NCBI GenBank assembly: GCA_958426775.1
Contig: CATZZP010000005.1
Coordinates: 1 to 64,000 of the forward strand
Length of the DNA: 64,000 bases
Origin: an uncultured Bacillota bacterium
GTDB lineage: Bacteria > Bacillota > Clostridia > Lachnospirales > CAG-274
Direction of reading: 5' to 3'
The notes under the pieces are model-generated. The model ran no database searches. It was not told where the DNA came from and was given only the letters and a program-made list of their open reading frames with translations. The first letter of the stretch is position 1; the number at the start of each line of letters is the position of its first letter. Made by a program: the position numbers and the translations under genes. This document shows positions 1 through 9,488 of this stretch, in pieces.

Positions 1-1042
1 AGGTTAAGCTTGTAGTTGACAATATGGCAGAGGAACAGTTTACATTGGAGAATTCTAATGTTATACTTAACTTACCTGATGGTTTAGAGTTTGTACCAAG
101 CGACAAGTCGCAAAGCCTTAGTGTGGATTTAGGTACAATAGCAGGCGGAGCAAGTAAAGAAACAAGCTGGATAATTAAGGGCAATATTAAAGGCAGTTAT
201 GAGCTTACGGCAGATTACAGCGGAATGCTAATGCCTTTTGAGGAAGAGGTAAAGACCACCTTTAAAACTCAGGACACTTTCAGGGTTTACGGAAGTGATG
301 CCTTGCATATGTATATAGAATATCCTGATTATATTAAAGAGGGAGAAAGCTATAAATGCAGAATAGGCATAAAGAATGTTGCGGATTTTACAATTTATAA
401 CCTTAATATTAACCTTACAAACGGCGAAACCATAGCTGTTAAGGAGCTTAAGCCGGGCAATGTGCTTTGGTCTGAGCAGGAGTTTATTGGGAATAAAACA
501 GGCAACTTTGCAAACCTTGAGGTAGTATCTGTTGAAAATGAGGAAAATGCAATAGAGTACACAGGCATACCTGTGAAAGTGCCTCTTGATGTGTATGTAT
601 CGGACTCACTGTTAGGACCGGAACAGCGAGGAGACAGAGCCTTTAGCATACATGCCTCTGTTTATAACCAAAAGGATTATGATGTAAAAAATGTAAAGGT
701 AACCCTTACCTTTGATAATCCCGAAAATATAGAAATGCTGGATGATTTCTATACAACAGACCTTACAAAAGCCTATGATGAGCTTATTGCAGGAGAAAAT
801 AAGGGCTTTGATTGGGAGATAAGGGTTGTACAGAGGCTATCAATATTGAGGTTGGAGATAAGGTTCTTTTAAAGGACAGAACAACTGAAATTATCCAAGA
901 CAAAATTGCAGAGCAGATTAAAACATCTTTTAAAGTCTATAATTTCAATGTTGATGATGAACATCAAAACAATCAGAGGTGTACAATAATAATTCATAAA
1001 GATGATACAGGCGAAATATATTCGGTAGATGTAGAATTGTAA
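1..1042 (+). pseudogene. 3' part of a secreted beta-sandwich protein, frameshifted
   Basis: The frame is open from the left edge, so the gene starts outside the window. It runs to a stop at 870-872; a second open frame begins right after a stop at 809-811 and runs to 1042. The switch would lie between 812 and 870. The first 280 residues are rich in alternating hydrophobic and polar positions, Tyr, Asn and Glu, with repeated Trp-Ile and Gly-Ser-Tyr-Glu-Leu segments typical of extracellular Ig-like or CARDB-like repeats. The tail frame encodes about 76 residues with no recognisable domain. A one-base indel, or a deletion that joined two genes, would explain it. No function is assigned. A hairpin terminator for the opposite gene follows at 1150. 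Confidence 0.5.
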
Positions 1043-1149
1043 GCCGGTATATTGAGGAGCTGATTGGGTATTATTGAAAACCGGCACATAAATATTAATC
1101 GCCAATACCACCCCGCAGGGGTTCATTCAGAGAGAGAGTTTTTTGTATA

Positions 1150-1202
1150 GGTAAGAAAAATAAAAGGTTCTTTGTCAGCCTGCGGTCGACAAAGAACCTT
1201 TT
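1150..1202 (-). terminator. Intrinsic terminator after araB-like gene
   Basis: A perfect 15-bp inverted repeat (1162-1176 with 1188-1202, loop 11 nt) is followed on the minus strand by a T-rich tract. It overlaps the last bases before the kinase stop codon and ends the araR-araB unit. Confidence 0.85.
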
Positions 1203-1203
1203 A

Positions 1204-2847
1204 TTAACTGTTTTCTCTTTTTATAGCTTTCAGGTTGTGCATAATGGATGTATTTTCAACAGCGAAGTAATCCCTCAGCTTCTTATATTCCACATACATA
1301 CTGTCATATACTGCACTTGCACTTACATCGGGCATATACACAACGTTCTTAAGCTGTCCCATAGCTGCTGCCGCTGACTGTATATCAGGATATTGTCCGC
1401 TTATGGTGGCGGCAATAATACCTGCACCTAAGGCAGGTGATTTTGATGAGCCTGCCACATAAACAGGCATATTGAGTATATCGGCATAAAGCTGTGTGAT
1501 AAAGGGATTACGCTCTGCTATAGTACCTATGCCGTAAAAGCTCTCTATATCAATGTTATTTACGGCATATTCCTCAATAAGCATACGTGTATCAAAAGCC
1601 ATGCCCTCTATAATTGCTCTGTAAATATGCTCGGGTTTTGTATTTAAATCCATGCCTATAAACAAGCCCGAAAGGTTTTTGTCGTTTATGGGACATACTG
1701 TACCCTTAAGCCAGTTAAGGGAGATAATGCCGTTTTCACCGGGCTTAAGCTTCATCATTTTTTGTGCGATAAAGGAGTGGAGGTTTCTTCCCTCGGCTTT
1801 TGCACCGTTGTGATATTCGGGTGTTAAGTAGTTATTTAAAAACCAAGCATAGTTATCGCCTACGCAAGGCAGGTTTGATTTATAGGTGTAGTAGCCCGGG
1901 ATAATACTGCCCTTTACACCTCTTGCTATACCCATAGGCTCAACGCTTTTTTGGCTCAGGGTAACAAAAATTGAAGAGGTACCCAGTATACCTGTAAGTA
2001 TACCCGGCTTACATACATTAAGTGCAGGCAGACAGCAAAGTATATCAACTCCGCCTACTGCCACGGGGGTGCCTGCCTTTATACCCATTGGTGCCGCCAT
2101 TGCTCTTGTTAAGCCGCCTGCACGGGTAACGGTGGAGGCAATTGGCAGGTTAAGCTTAGTCTGGTAAAGGTTTTCAAGGGCAGGATGAAGTGCCTTTAAA
2201 AACTCCTTTGAAGGGATAATGTCCTCACTTACCTGAGCTTTAAAAGAGGCTGAAAAGGCATTTCTTACAGGGTTGCCCGTAAGCTGCCAAATAAGCCAGT
2301 CTGTAGCCTCAATAAAGTAGTCTGCCGCCTCGTAAATGGCAGGGGACTCCTCCAGTATTTCAAGAACCTTTGGTAAAAGCCATTCGGGACTGTTGCCGTT
2401 CTGACCTATATCAAGCCAAGGCTCTTTAAAGGCCTTAGCTGTATCGTATATTTTATTTGCCTGCTTTTCGGCACTTCTGTGACGAGTTACCTTAATGTAG
2501 GCGTGAGGATTATTTTTAAATTCCGGCAAGGCACTTAGCGGTGTGCCGTCTGCTTTAACGGGCAGAATACAGCAGGAGGAAAATGCCAGACCTATGCCTA
2601 CAATATCCTCAGCAGGTACTTTTGCAGACACTATGGACACACTTTCGTTAATAACGTCGATATAGTCCTGAGGGTCGGCTATTGCCCATTTTTCAGGCAG
2701 AGGCACGCCGTTAAAAAAGTTATTTAACATTATGCCGTTATAGTATTCGGCTGAGGCTGAAGCTATTTCACTGCCGTTTGAAATGTCAAGCAGTAAGGCT
2801 CGACAGCCGGTTTTCCCGAAGTCAATACCAATAGTATATTTTGACAT
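1204..2847 (-). CDS. araB: FGGY-family sugar kinase, ribulokinase-like
   Basis: Predicted cytoplasmic kinase that phosphorylates L-ribulose in L-arabinose catabolism. The 547-residue protein has the FGGY architecture: an N-terminal ATPase phosphate loop (IGIDFGKTGCRALLLD, residues 6-21), a GILGTSSIFVTLS segment mid-protein, DLSGLFIGMDL-type residues replaced by NLSGLFIGMDLNTKPEHIYR, and a C-terminal AGSSKSPALGAGI block. The GDNYAWFLNN, NLSGL and AGSS-LGA blocks match AraB-type ribulokinases better than xylulokinase or glycerol kinase, and the length is close to the usual 550-565. It lies 45 bp downstream of an AraR-like repressor, which supports the arabinose assignment. No araA or araD is present in the window. 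Another ketose or polyol substrate is possible. Confidence 0.75.
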   Translation of the reverse strand: MSKYTIGIDFGKTGCRALLLDISNGSEIASASAEYYNGIMLNNFFNGVPLPEKWAIADPQDYIDVINESVSIVSAKVPAEDIVGIGLAFSSCCILPVKADGTPLSALPEFKNNPHAYIKVTRHRSAEKQANKIYDTAKAFKEPWLDIGQNGNSPEWLLPKVLEILEESPAIYEAADYFIEATDWLIWQLTGNPVRNAFSASFKAQVSEDIIPSKEFLKALHPALENLYQTKLNLPIASTVTRAGGLTRAMAAPMGIKAGTPVAVGGVDILCCLPALNVCKPGILTGILGTSSIFVTLSQKSVEPMGIARGVKGSIIPGYYTYKSNLPCVGDNYAWFLNNYLTPEYHNGAKAEGRNLHSFIAQKMMKLKPGENGIISLNWLKGTVCPINDKNLSGLFIGMDLNTKPEHIYRAIIEGMAFDTRMLIEEYAVNNIDIESFYGIGTIAERNPFITQLYADILNMPVYVAGSSKSPALGAGIIAATISGQYPDIQSAAAAMGQLKNVVYMPDVSASAVYDSMYVEYKKLRDYFAVENTSIMHNLKAIKRENS

Positions 2848-2892
2848 ATTATAACCTCATTTCAAAGTTAAAATTCCGAAAAGGGATAGAAT

Positions 2893-4008
2893 TTAATCGT
2901 TACTGTCGAAAAGCTCTGTGCCGTTTTCCCAGCTGCTTGAAAAACTGCGTTTGCGAACAGAGCTGCGTATTACAGGCTCGCTTTTCAGCAAAGCACCCGT
3001 TGCATCCTTAGTTTTAATTTGTTTTAAAAGCAACTCGGCGGCCTTTGCACCTAAACCGCTTTTTGCATGCTCCATAGAGGTTAAGCCTAACATCTCTGCA
3101 GTTGAAGAGTTGTCAAAGCTGATAATGGAAACGTCCTCAAAGGGCTGTATATTTACTGCCTTAAGGTTGTTTATTAATGCCTCAGCCGCCTTGTCGTCCT
3201 GACAAAGTATTGCCGTACAGCGGTTTAAGCCTGAAAAATATACCTGGCGGAACAGAGTTGCAAAAAAAGCATCGTTTGTATCTCCTGTATACCAAAGCAC
3301 GTTCTGGTCGCTTACGGGAAGCTTGTTGTCAATAAGTGTACGTGTGAAGCCCTCGTAGCGAAGGTGTCCGCTTATTTCGTCGGAACGCAGCATGGCACCG
3401 ATATTGCGGTGTCCCATTGAGATAAGATACTCAACAGCTGTCCTTGTGGTACTTACATAGTCCATAGAAACAACGGGTATATTAACTCCCTGAAAGCCGC
3501 TGCCCAAAAAAACTATAGGTGTTTGTGTGCTTAAAGTTGCATATATATCCTTTATAGGAAGGGGAATTGCTGTTTTTGTAGGCTCTGCTATAATACCGTC
3601 CAGCTTTTTTTCCGTCATGGAGTTTAAAACGGACATTTCAGTGTCGGTTTTATCGTGAGTTATTCCTAAGGTCATAGTATATCCGTTTTGCATAAGAGTA
3701 TGCTCAATGCCTTTAATAATTTCGGGATAAATATAGTAATCCAGATGCCTTAATATAACACCTATATTATGCTCCTCCTTGGAGCTTTGGGTGTTGCGTA
3801 CATTTACATAGGTGCCGCTGCCCTTTATTTTTTCCAGATAGCCTATGTTTTCAAGATTACTGATTGCAAGGCGTACCGTCTGGCGTGAAAAGCCGAATTT
3901 ATTCATAAGCTCATTTTCTGACGGGAGCTTGTCGCCGTTTGTATAAGTTCCTTTATTTATTTCACTTTTTATCCATTCCTGGACTATTAAATATTTAGGT
4001 GTGTCCAT
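2893..4008 (-). CDS. araR: AraR-like transcriptional repressor (GntR DNA-binding + LacI-type sugar-binding domains)
   Basis: Predicted L-arabinose-responsive repressor. Residues 1-70 form a GntR winged helix (PKYLIVQEWIKSEIN, KLPSENELMNKFGFSRQTVR, GSGTYV); residues 80-350 are a LacI/GalR periplasmic-binding-like effector domain. This unusual combination is the signature of Bacillus AraR. I chose the ATG at 4006-4008: it sits about 7 nt after GGAGGT, whereas the ATG at 4012-4014 touches the ribosome-binding site, and the resulting start (MDTPKY) resembles known AraR starts. It is co-oriented with the ribulokinase 45 bp downstream, so it probably regulates itself and that gene. Identity as AraR is inferred from architecture and neighbour. 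Confidence 0.8.
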   Translation of the reverse strand: MDTPKYLIVQEWIKSEINKGTYTNGDKLPSENELMNKFGFSRQTVRLAISNLENIGYLEKIKGSGTYVNVRNTQSSKEEHNIGVILRHLDYYIYPEIIKGIEHTLMQNGYTMTLGITHDKTDTEMSVLNSMTEKKLDGIIAEPTKTAIPLPIKDIYATLSTQTPIVFLGSGFQGVNIPVVSMDYVSTTRTAVEYLISMGHRNIGAMLRSDEISGHLRYEGFTRTLIDNKLPVSDQNVLWYTGDTNDAFFATLFRQVYFSGLNRCTAILCQDDKAAEALINNLKAVNIQPFEDVSIISFDNSSTAEMLGLTSMEHAKSGLGAKAAELLLKQIKTKDATGALLKSEPVIRSSVRKRSFSSSWENGTELFDSND

Positions 4009-4128
4009 AGACATACCTCCTTTGTTAACTTGTATTTTTACAATCTGTAAAATTGTGTCAAAAATACAACTTCTTGAAAAAAATCAAAATGTTATACGTA
4101 CCACTTTCAATAATAAACCCCTAAAATA

Positions 4129-4157
4129 ATTATACAGTACAATACAACTATTGTCAA
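4129..4157 (-). promoter_or_regulatory. Consensus sigma-A promoter of araR-araB, with possible AraR sites
   Basis: On the minus strand TTGACA (4152-4157), 17-bp spacer, TATAAT (4129-4134): a perfect match. A repeated AATACAACT lies at 4141-4149 (in the spacer) and at 4063-4071, and a TACGTA palindrome lies at 4095-4100. TACGTA is the core of Bacillus AraR boxes, so these are candidate operators; that role is inference. Confidence 0.8.
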
Positions 4158-4173
4158 TACCTTAACAAACAAG

Positions 4174-4204
4174 AAAAAAAGAGCTTTTAAAAAGCTCTTT
4201 TTTT
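4174..4204. terminator. Symmetric intrinsic terminator
   Basis: GAGCTTTT (4181-4188) pairs with AAAAGCTC (4190-4197), flanked by seven A and seven T, so it can work on both strands. It lies between the gene ending at 4411 and the araR promoter. The remaining 4205-4410 stretch shows no gene or other clear signal. Confidence 0.75.
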
Positions 4205-4410
4205 CGGAAAAAAGAATATATAAAAAGGATTAAAGGATGTTCACAATAGATTGCAGCTACTGCAAACAAAGCAGGATAAATAACTTTATCGCTATGAAAA
4301 GTATAACACACTTGCAATATGGTTTCAAGTGGGAAAATCGCCTAAATTAATTTTTATGTAAATATTGTTAAATGTATACAAAAAACAAGTAAAAAATTAA
4401 GGTTGTAAGC

Positions 4411-4872
4411 CTATAAATTCAGCTTATTTTCCAGTATGGCGGCAGCTATGGCACACAACTTTCCGCAGGGACGTTTTTTGTAGTAGGAGGCTGTTCGCAC
4501 CTGGGGTGTAGGGGAAGTATCCGTATTAATGCCATTTAAAAGCTCACGACAGATATATGAGCCGTTTATATCCTTAAACTCCATCATAAGCTCTTGCACA
4601 AGGGCATAATGCTCTGCCTTTTCCTCTGTTGCCTTGGGGTCGGTGTAGCCCTTTAATATACCTGCCGTCATTACCATACCGCTTACCGTGCCGCAGACCT
4701 CTCTCATTCTGCCGAAGCCTGCACCAAAGGAGGAGGTAAGGGCGGCGGCAGTCTGCCGGTCTATATTGTGCCTATCCTCAAAGGCAATAAAAACCGACTG
4801 GGCACAGTTGTAGCCCTGATTAAAAAGCTTCTCTGCCTTTTTTGCGTATTTGCTGTTTTCTATATCAAGCAT
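4411..4872 (-). CDS. C_GCAxxG_C_C family redox protein
   Basis: A 153-residue cytoplasmic protein of the C_GCAxxG_C_C family, which is thought to be a helical redox-active protein of unknown substrate. The signature runs through the protein: YNCAQSV near residue 22, SFGAGFGRMREVCGTVSG in the middle, a later Cys in SYICREL and a final CGKLC. The family is common in anaerobes. Start at 4872 is supported by GAGGTG 5-6 nt upstream and by its own promoter at 4890-4918. It stands alone, with a terminator about 200 bp downstream. Biochemical role is not known. Confidence 0.8.
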   Translation of the reverse strand: MLDIENSKYAKKAEKLFNQGYNCAQSVFIAFEDRHNIDRQTAAALTSSFGAGFGRMREVCGTVSGMVMTAGILKGYTDPKATEEKAEHYALVQELMMEFKDINGSYICRELLNGINTDTSPTPQVRTASYYKKRPCGKLCAIAAAILENKLNL

Positions 4873-4889
4873 ATAATCACCTCAATTTA

Positions 4890-4918
4890 ATTGTAGCATA
4901 ATTATATACCGGGGTCAA
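4890..4918 (-). promoter_or_regulatory. Sigma-A promoter of the C_GCAxxG_C_C gene
   Basis: On the minus strand TTGACC (4913-4918), 17-bp spacer, TACAAT (4890-4895), placing transcription start about 10-15 bp before the ATG. Confidence 0.65.
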
Positions 4919-5081
4919 ACACGGCTATTAAATAGGTAGAAACTTTTGCTTGTCTGCACAAATTTACAAAAAAATAATGTTAAATTTGACTATTATCTAT
5001 TTAGTATAAAAAATATTGTTTGAAATAAGGTTTTGTTGTAAAATATATATGAAACAATGTGCTTTTTTCTGTTTTTGAGCA

Positions 5082-5110
5082 TTGACACAAATGTGCAAAT
5101 ATTATATAAT
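5082..5110 (+). promoter_or_regulatory. Consensus sigma-A promoter of the dockerin pectinesterase
   Basis: TTGACA (5082-5087), exactly 17 bp, TATAAT (5105-5110). The leader is about 50 nt and carries an AAAGGAGGT ribosome-binding site before the ATG at 5167. The perfect match predicts strong expression, in line with the strongly biased codon use of the gene. Confidence 0.85.
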
Positions 5111-5166
5111 TTAAACAAGTAGAGCCCAAAATCTGCTCTGCAGAAAAATTAAAAGGAGGTTTAATA

Positions 5167-8100
5167 ATGAACAACAAAATTAAGCGTAAAATTTCAGCCC
5201 TGATGGCATTTGTAATGCTTTTAAGTGTTATGTTATCAGGTATGAATACTGCTGTGTATGCGGCAGGCGCAAAGATTGATGTGTGGGACTTCGGTTGTGT
5301 AACCGGAGGGGATACATCTCTCTATGACTACCACATTACTACTGATTTAATCAACGGACTTGAATCTCTTGCTGTAAGCGGTAAGTTCAAAACAGCCGGT
5401 GAGGTGGATTTTGGCGGCGGTCTTATTATCAATACCAACTCTAACGACAGAATGTACTGCTTAGACCCTGCTTGTACTAAAAACTACGGTACAAATGCTA
5501 AGGCTCAGGCATCTTATTCTGACGGCTATACCGCAAACGGTATGTGGTATGCAAACGGTACCGGCGGTGAAAACAGAAGATATGCACAAATAAGCGGTGT
5601 AAACGCTGGTGATGAAATTGTAGTTTACACAGGTGCATCTAACACAGGTGACCTTAATGCTCATTTCACCTGCATTGAGGGCGGCACTCAGGAGGAAATT
5701 GCTTTTGTACCTTCAGGTGAAATGCACAAGCTTAGCTTTGTAGCTGAATGCACAGGTACTTATAAGCTTTGGTATGATACATCTGTAACAGGTAAGCCTG
5801 TTATCAACAGAATTGTAAGATACCCTTCCGTTGCTATTTTAGGTACTCTTACAGATGTACCTGCTGATGTCAGCTTATCAGGCAGCAGCATTAAGCTTAC
5901 AAACACTACAACCTATGATGAATTCTACGCAGATGTAGATCCTGATACAGCTACATTTACTGCAAATGTAACACCGGGCTACACATATTCTCTTACATTA
6001 AGAGGTGTAACAGGCTATGGTCTTACATATGCTACAAAGTTTACTGAGGTTCCTTACAGTGCAGTTGCAACAGGTGTTACTGCAAGCTACTCTGTAGAGC
6101 CTAAGCAGACCTATGACCTTTCAGGTACTATTGAGGGCTTTGACTCAAGCTATGATCTTTCAAAGCTTGCAATAACCCTTACTCCTGATTCAAACGATAC
6201 TGATACGGTAAGACTTGCTACAGGCAGTGCAAGCTTCAGTGCAACTCTTGACCCTGATGTTGTTTACACAGTAAGCTTAGAGGGTGTAAACGACTATGAA
6301 ATTACATCAGGCGGAGCATTTATGTTCTCAGGTGTTAAGACTGCTGAGCATAAGGTAGAGGTTGACACAAAGGCTACTTATAATGTAACAGGTAGTTTTG
6401 TAACAAGTGACGGCAGTGTGCCTGCTACAGGTGATATTACAGCACTTGTATTTACTAACTTAGAGGATGAATATACATATTCAGCTTCTGTTGCAGGCGA
6501 CGAGTACAGTGTTTCACTTCGTGACGGCGACTATATTGCCTCTGTTTCATCAGAAAAGTATAAGACCTCAACTCACGTTGTAGTTAAGGGCGGTGCTGTT
6601 TCTCGTGACCTTTACCTTAAGACAACCGTTGTTGCTCCTCCTGCGGTAGATACCTCTGTAAGAGATATTTATGTAGGATGTGAGGGTAAGGTAAATAATT
6701 TTGAAACTGTAGGCGAGGCTTTTGCGGCAGCGGCAGTTATGAACCCAACAAGCGAGGCTGAAAGAGTTACTATCCATATTGCACCGGGTACATACAGAGA
6801 GCAGACATCTCTTAATACTCCTTACGTATCTCTTGTAAAAGAGGGCGAGGGTGAGGTTGTGCTTACCTGGTACTACGGTATAGGCTATAAGTACTACAGT
6901 GCAGACGCTACAGGCTACTGGAGCGACGAGGCTGACTATGACAAGTACGAAAAGAACGCTCCTGCTAAGTGGGGTGTAAGCACATACATTAAGAGTGGTG
7001 CTAAGTACTTCAAGGCAGAGGATATTACCTTTGAAACATCATTTAACAAATACATCACTGACGAAGAAATTTTTGACGGTGTTGAAAGCGACGGTTCTAT
7101 TGCATTCAAGAGAACACTTGGTGCATCAGTAACAAGCAAGGCTGCTACTGAAAGAGCATCAGCTATTGCTATTGAGGCTGACGGTGTTGAATTTAAGGAT
7201 TGTAAGTTTATCGGCAGCCAGGATACTCTTTATATGGGTGCTCCCGTAAGAGTTTACTACAACAACTGTTTAATCGAGGGTAACACAGACTATATCTTCG
7301 GCTCAGGTAATGCCGTATTTGATGCTTGTGAGCTTCGCTTTGCAGGTTACACAGATACAGCTATGGGCGGTTACATTACAGCTGCAAGAGCTGACGCCGA
7401 CAAGTGGACAGGTGCAGAGGTGACATATGCAGGTTATCTGTTCAGAAACTGTGTAATTACAAGACTTGACAAGGATATTGACGGTAATGAAATGTTACAT
7501 GACTCAGGCTACTTCGGCAGACCTTGGGACCCAAATGCGGCAGTAGCATTTTCAAACACTGTCCTTGAGGATATTACGGCAATCAATGCTGCAGGCTGGA
7601 CCTCTATGAGCGGTAACGACCCTGCAAACGCAAGCTATAAGGAGTATAACACATTATACAACGGTACTGCTGTTGATACTGCGTCAAGAGTAACAGGTGT
7701 AGTTGATGCTGCAGCTTTACCTACAGTATCAGCTCTTTACGGCTCATGGACACCTACTTATCTTCCAACTGAGGATACAGCAGTTGCATTTGCTACAGTA
7801 CCTTACTTCTCATCAGATGTAGATGTACTTCTTCCTGCTTCAGGCGATACACTTACAGTTAAGTATTCACTTGGTGCAGATGATGCAAACGACGCATCAA
7901 GAATTGACTGGTACAGAGTAGCTGAGGACGGTACAGAAACTCTTATTAAGACTTCAAGTACAGCAGCTTCAAAGGGTGCAACCTATACACTTCAGAAGGC
8001 TGATGAAGGCTCATTTATAAAGGCAGTTGTAACTCCTGTAACCTACAGCGGTGCAACAGCTGACGCACAGTCAACTATCACAGTTAAGACAGTTGATAAG

Positions 8101-9315
8101 GGCTCAGGCTCAGGCGGTGTCCATACTGACAGACCTAGCGGTAAGGTTGCTATCTTCTTAGCAGGTGACTCAACCGTTAAGGACTATTCAGCAGGTGCTT
8201 TAAACAATAAGGAAACAAGAACAGAAGGCTCTTGGGGCGAATTCCTTGAGGAATTTGTATCAAGCGACTATGTTGTAAGAAACTATGCAGAGGGCGGCAG
8301 AAGCTCAAGAACCTTCATCGACGGTACTAAGGACGACGGTTCAGACAAGTTCTTTGACAAGATTAAGTCAGAGATGATGGCAGGTGACTACCTCTTTATC
8401 CAGTTCGGTCACAATGATTCATCTGCAAGCTATGCAGACAGATACGTGCCTGTAGGTACACCTGATGAAAACGGTGTATTCCCTGTAACTGCTCCTACAG
8501 CAGAGGGTGCAGGCGACGGTACATTTAAGTACTATTTACAGGAAATGGTAAATGCAGCTAAGGAAGTTGGTGCTACACCTGTTATGGTTACACCTGTTGC
8601 AAGAATGTACTTTGACTCAGAGGGTAAGATTACCTCTCACCACGGCTCAAATGACGAGTATGTAATTGCTACTAAGCAGGTTGCTCAGGAGAACGGTATT
8701 CAGTGTATAGACCTTTACGCTTATACTAAGGACCTTTACGAGAAGGCTTATGCTGACAGCGGTAATTCTAAGGATGCTGCGGCTCTCTTTGCTAAGGGTG
8801 AAAAGACACACCACAGCAAGGTTGGTGGCTTTGCAATTGCAACAGAGCTTGCTCAGCAGTTACAGTCTAACACAGCAATCGGCTTAACTAACGCTATTGT
8901 AGCTCCTAAGAGTACATCATCACTTAACGGTAACGGTGAGATTGAGTTCTCAGTTTGGTCAGACGGTAGCTTCCAGGCTTATGCAATCGGCAGTGACGGC
9001 AACTACACAACTGACATAGATACCTACTGGACAGAATATATTTCAAATCAGCTTAAGGCTATTGCTGAAGGTCCACAGGTAGTTGTATCACCTTGGGGTA
9101 ATGTTGACGGCAACGACATACTTACAGCTAACGATGCTTCAGCAGTACTTCAGTACTCATTAGATAAGACAGTATTCGACAACTTAGTTGAGTATGACTT
9201 TACCTATGCTGATGTTGATGCAGACGGTCAGATTTCCGCACAGGATGCTTCCAATATCTATCAGAAGGTGCTTGACGGCAGTATAGTTTTTAAGGCTGAG
9301 TCAATGAGTGCTTAA
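5167..9315 (+). CDS. Secreted multidomain pectinesterase / rhamnogalacturonan acetylesterase with dockerin
   Basis: Exported enzyme predicted to remove methyl and acetyl esters from pectin and to dock on a scaffoldin. Domains in order: signal peptide (1 to about 33); a beta-rich region that may bind sugar (about 35-220); Ala/Thr-rich beta-sandwich repeats (about 225-490); CE8 pectin methylesterase (about 497-870) with GSQDTLY near 682, TDYIFGSG near 707 and GRPW at 784; GDSL/SGNH esterase of CE12 type (about 993-1240) with GDST at 1000-1003, GHND at 1081-1084 and THH at 1214-1216; then a type I dockerin (about 1312-1378) with two Asp/Asn-rich calcium loops. The usual acid two residues before the catalytic His motif is Glu1212 here rather than Asp. 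Codon use is much more biased than in neighbouring genes, suggesting high expression. Substrate is inferred from the families. Confidence 0.92.
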   Translation: MNNKIKRKISALMAFVMLLSVMLSGMNTAVYAAGAKIDVWDFGCVTGGDTSLYDYHITTDLINGLESLAVSGKFKTAGEVDFGGGLIINTNSNDRMYCLDPACTKNYGTNAKAQASYSDGYTANGMWYANGTGGENRRYAQISGVNAGDEIVVYTGASNTGDLNAHFTCIEGGTQEEIAFVPSGEMHKLSFVAECTGTYKLWYDTSVTGKPVINRIVRYPSVAILGTLTDVPADVSLSGSSIKLTNTTTYDEFYADVDPDTATFTANVTPGYTYSLTLRGVTGYGLTYATKFTEVPYSAVATGVTASYSVEPKQTYDLSGTIEGFDSSYDLSKLAITLTPDSNDTDTVRLATGSASFSATLDPDVVYTVSLEGVNDYEITSGGAFMFSGVKTAEHKVEVDTKATYNVTGSFVTSDGSVPATGDITALVFTNLEDEYTYSASVAGDEYSVSLRDGDYIASVSSEKYKTSTHVVVKGGAVSRDLYLKTTVVAPPAVDTSVRDIYVGCEGKVNNFETVGEAFAAAAVMNPTSEAERVTIHIAPGTYREQTSLNTPYVSLVKEGEGEVVLTWYYGIGYKYYSADATGYWSDEADYDKYEKNAPAKWGVSTYIKSGAKYFKAEDITFETSFNKYITDEEIFDGVESDGSIAFKRTLGASVTSKAATERASAIAIEADGVEFKDCKFIGSQDTLYMGAPVRVYYNNCLIEGNTDYIFGSGNAVFDACELRFAGYTDTAMGGYITAARADADKWTGAEVTYAGYLFRNCVITRLDKDIDGNEMLHDSGYFGRPWDPNAAVAFSNTVLEDITAINAAGWTSMSGNDPANASYKEYNTLYNGTAVDTASRVTGVVDAAALPTVSALYGSWTPTYLPTEDTAVAFATVPYFSSDVDVLLPASGDTLTVKYSLGADDANDASRIDWYRVAEDGTETLIKTSSTAASKGATYTLQKADEGSFIKAVVTPVTYSGATADAQSTITVKTVDKGSGSGGVHTDRPSGKVAIFLAGDSTVKDYSAGALNNKETRTEGSWGEFLEEFVSSDYVVRNYAEGGRSSRTFIDGTKDDGSDKFFDKIKSEMMAGDYLFIQFGHNDSSASYADRYVPVGTPDENGVFPVTAPTAEGAGDGTFKYYLQEMVNAAKEVGATPVMVTPVARMYFDSEGKITSHHGSNDEYVIATKQVAQENGIQCIDLYAYTKDLYEKAYADSGNSKDAAALFAKGEKTHHSKVGGFAIATELAQQLQSNTAIGLTNAIVAPKSTSSLNGNGEIEFSVWSDGSFQAYAIGSDGNYTTDIDTYWTEYISNQLKAIAEGPQVVVSPWGNVDGNDILTANDASAVLQYSLDKTVFDNLVEYDFTYADVDADGQISAQDASNIYQKVLDGSIVFKAESMSA

Positions 9316-9338
9316 GCTAATATATAAGCATAGCTTTT

Positions 9339-9376
9339 AAAGGGACACTTCATAAAAAGGGAGTGTCCCTTTTTAT
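9339..9376 (+). terminator. Intrinsic terminator after pectinesterase gene
   Basis: AAAGGGACACT (9339-9349) pairs with AGTGTCCCTTT (9362-9372), followed by T residues. Confidence 0.85.
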
Positions 9377-9448
9377 ATTTTGTAAAATAATGCTGATTAG
9401 CCGAGGGAGTTAAATAATAAAATTTTAAACTGAATTTAATGAACAATT

Positions 9449-9488
9449 TAAAAGGACAGGCTCCTCTTGGGAAGCCTGCCCTTTTTAT
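9449..9488 (-). terminator. Intrinsic terminator after HxlR regulator
   Basis: A near-perfect GC-rich stem between about 9452-9466 and 9471-9484 is followed on the minus strand by a T-rich run. It abuts the stop codon of the HxlR-family gene. Confidence 0.7.

Noticed and set aside
869..1126. 85-codon minus-strand frame
   Set aside because: It is antisense to the tail of the truncated secreted protein, lacks a ribosome-binding site and has hydrophobic shadow composition.
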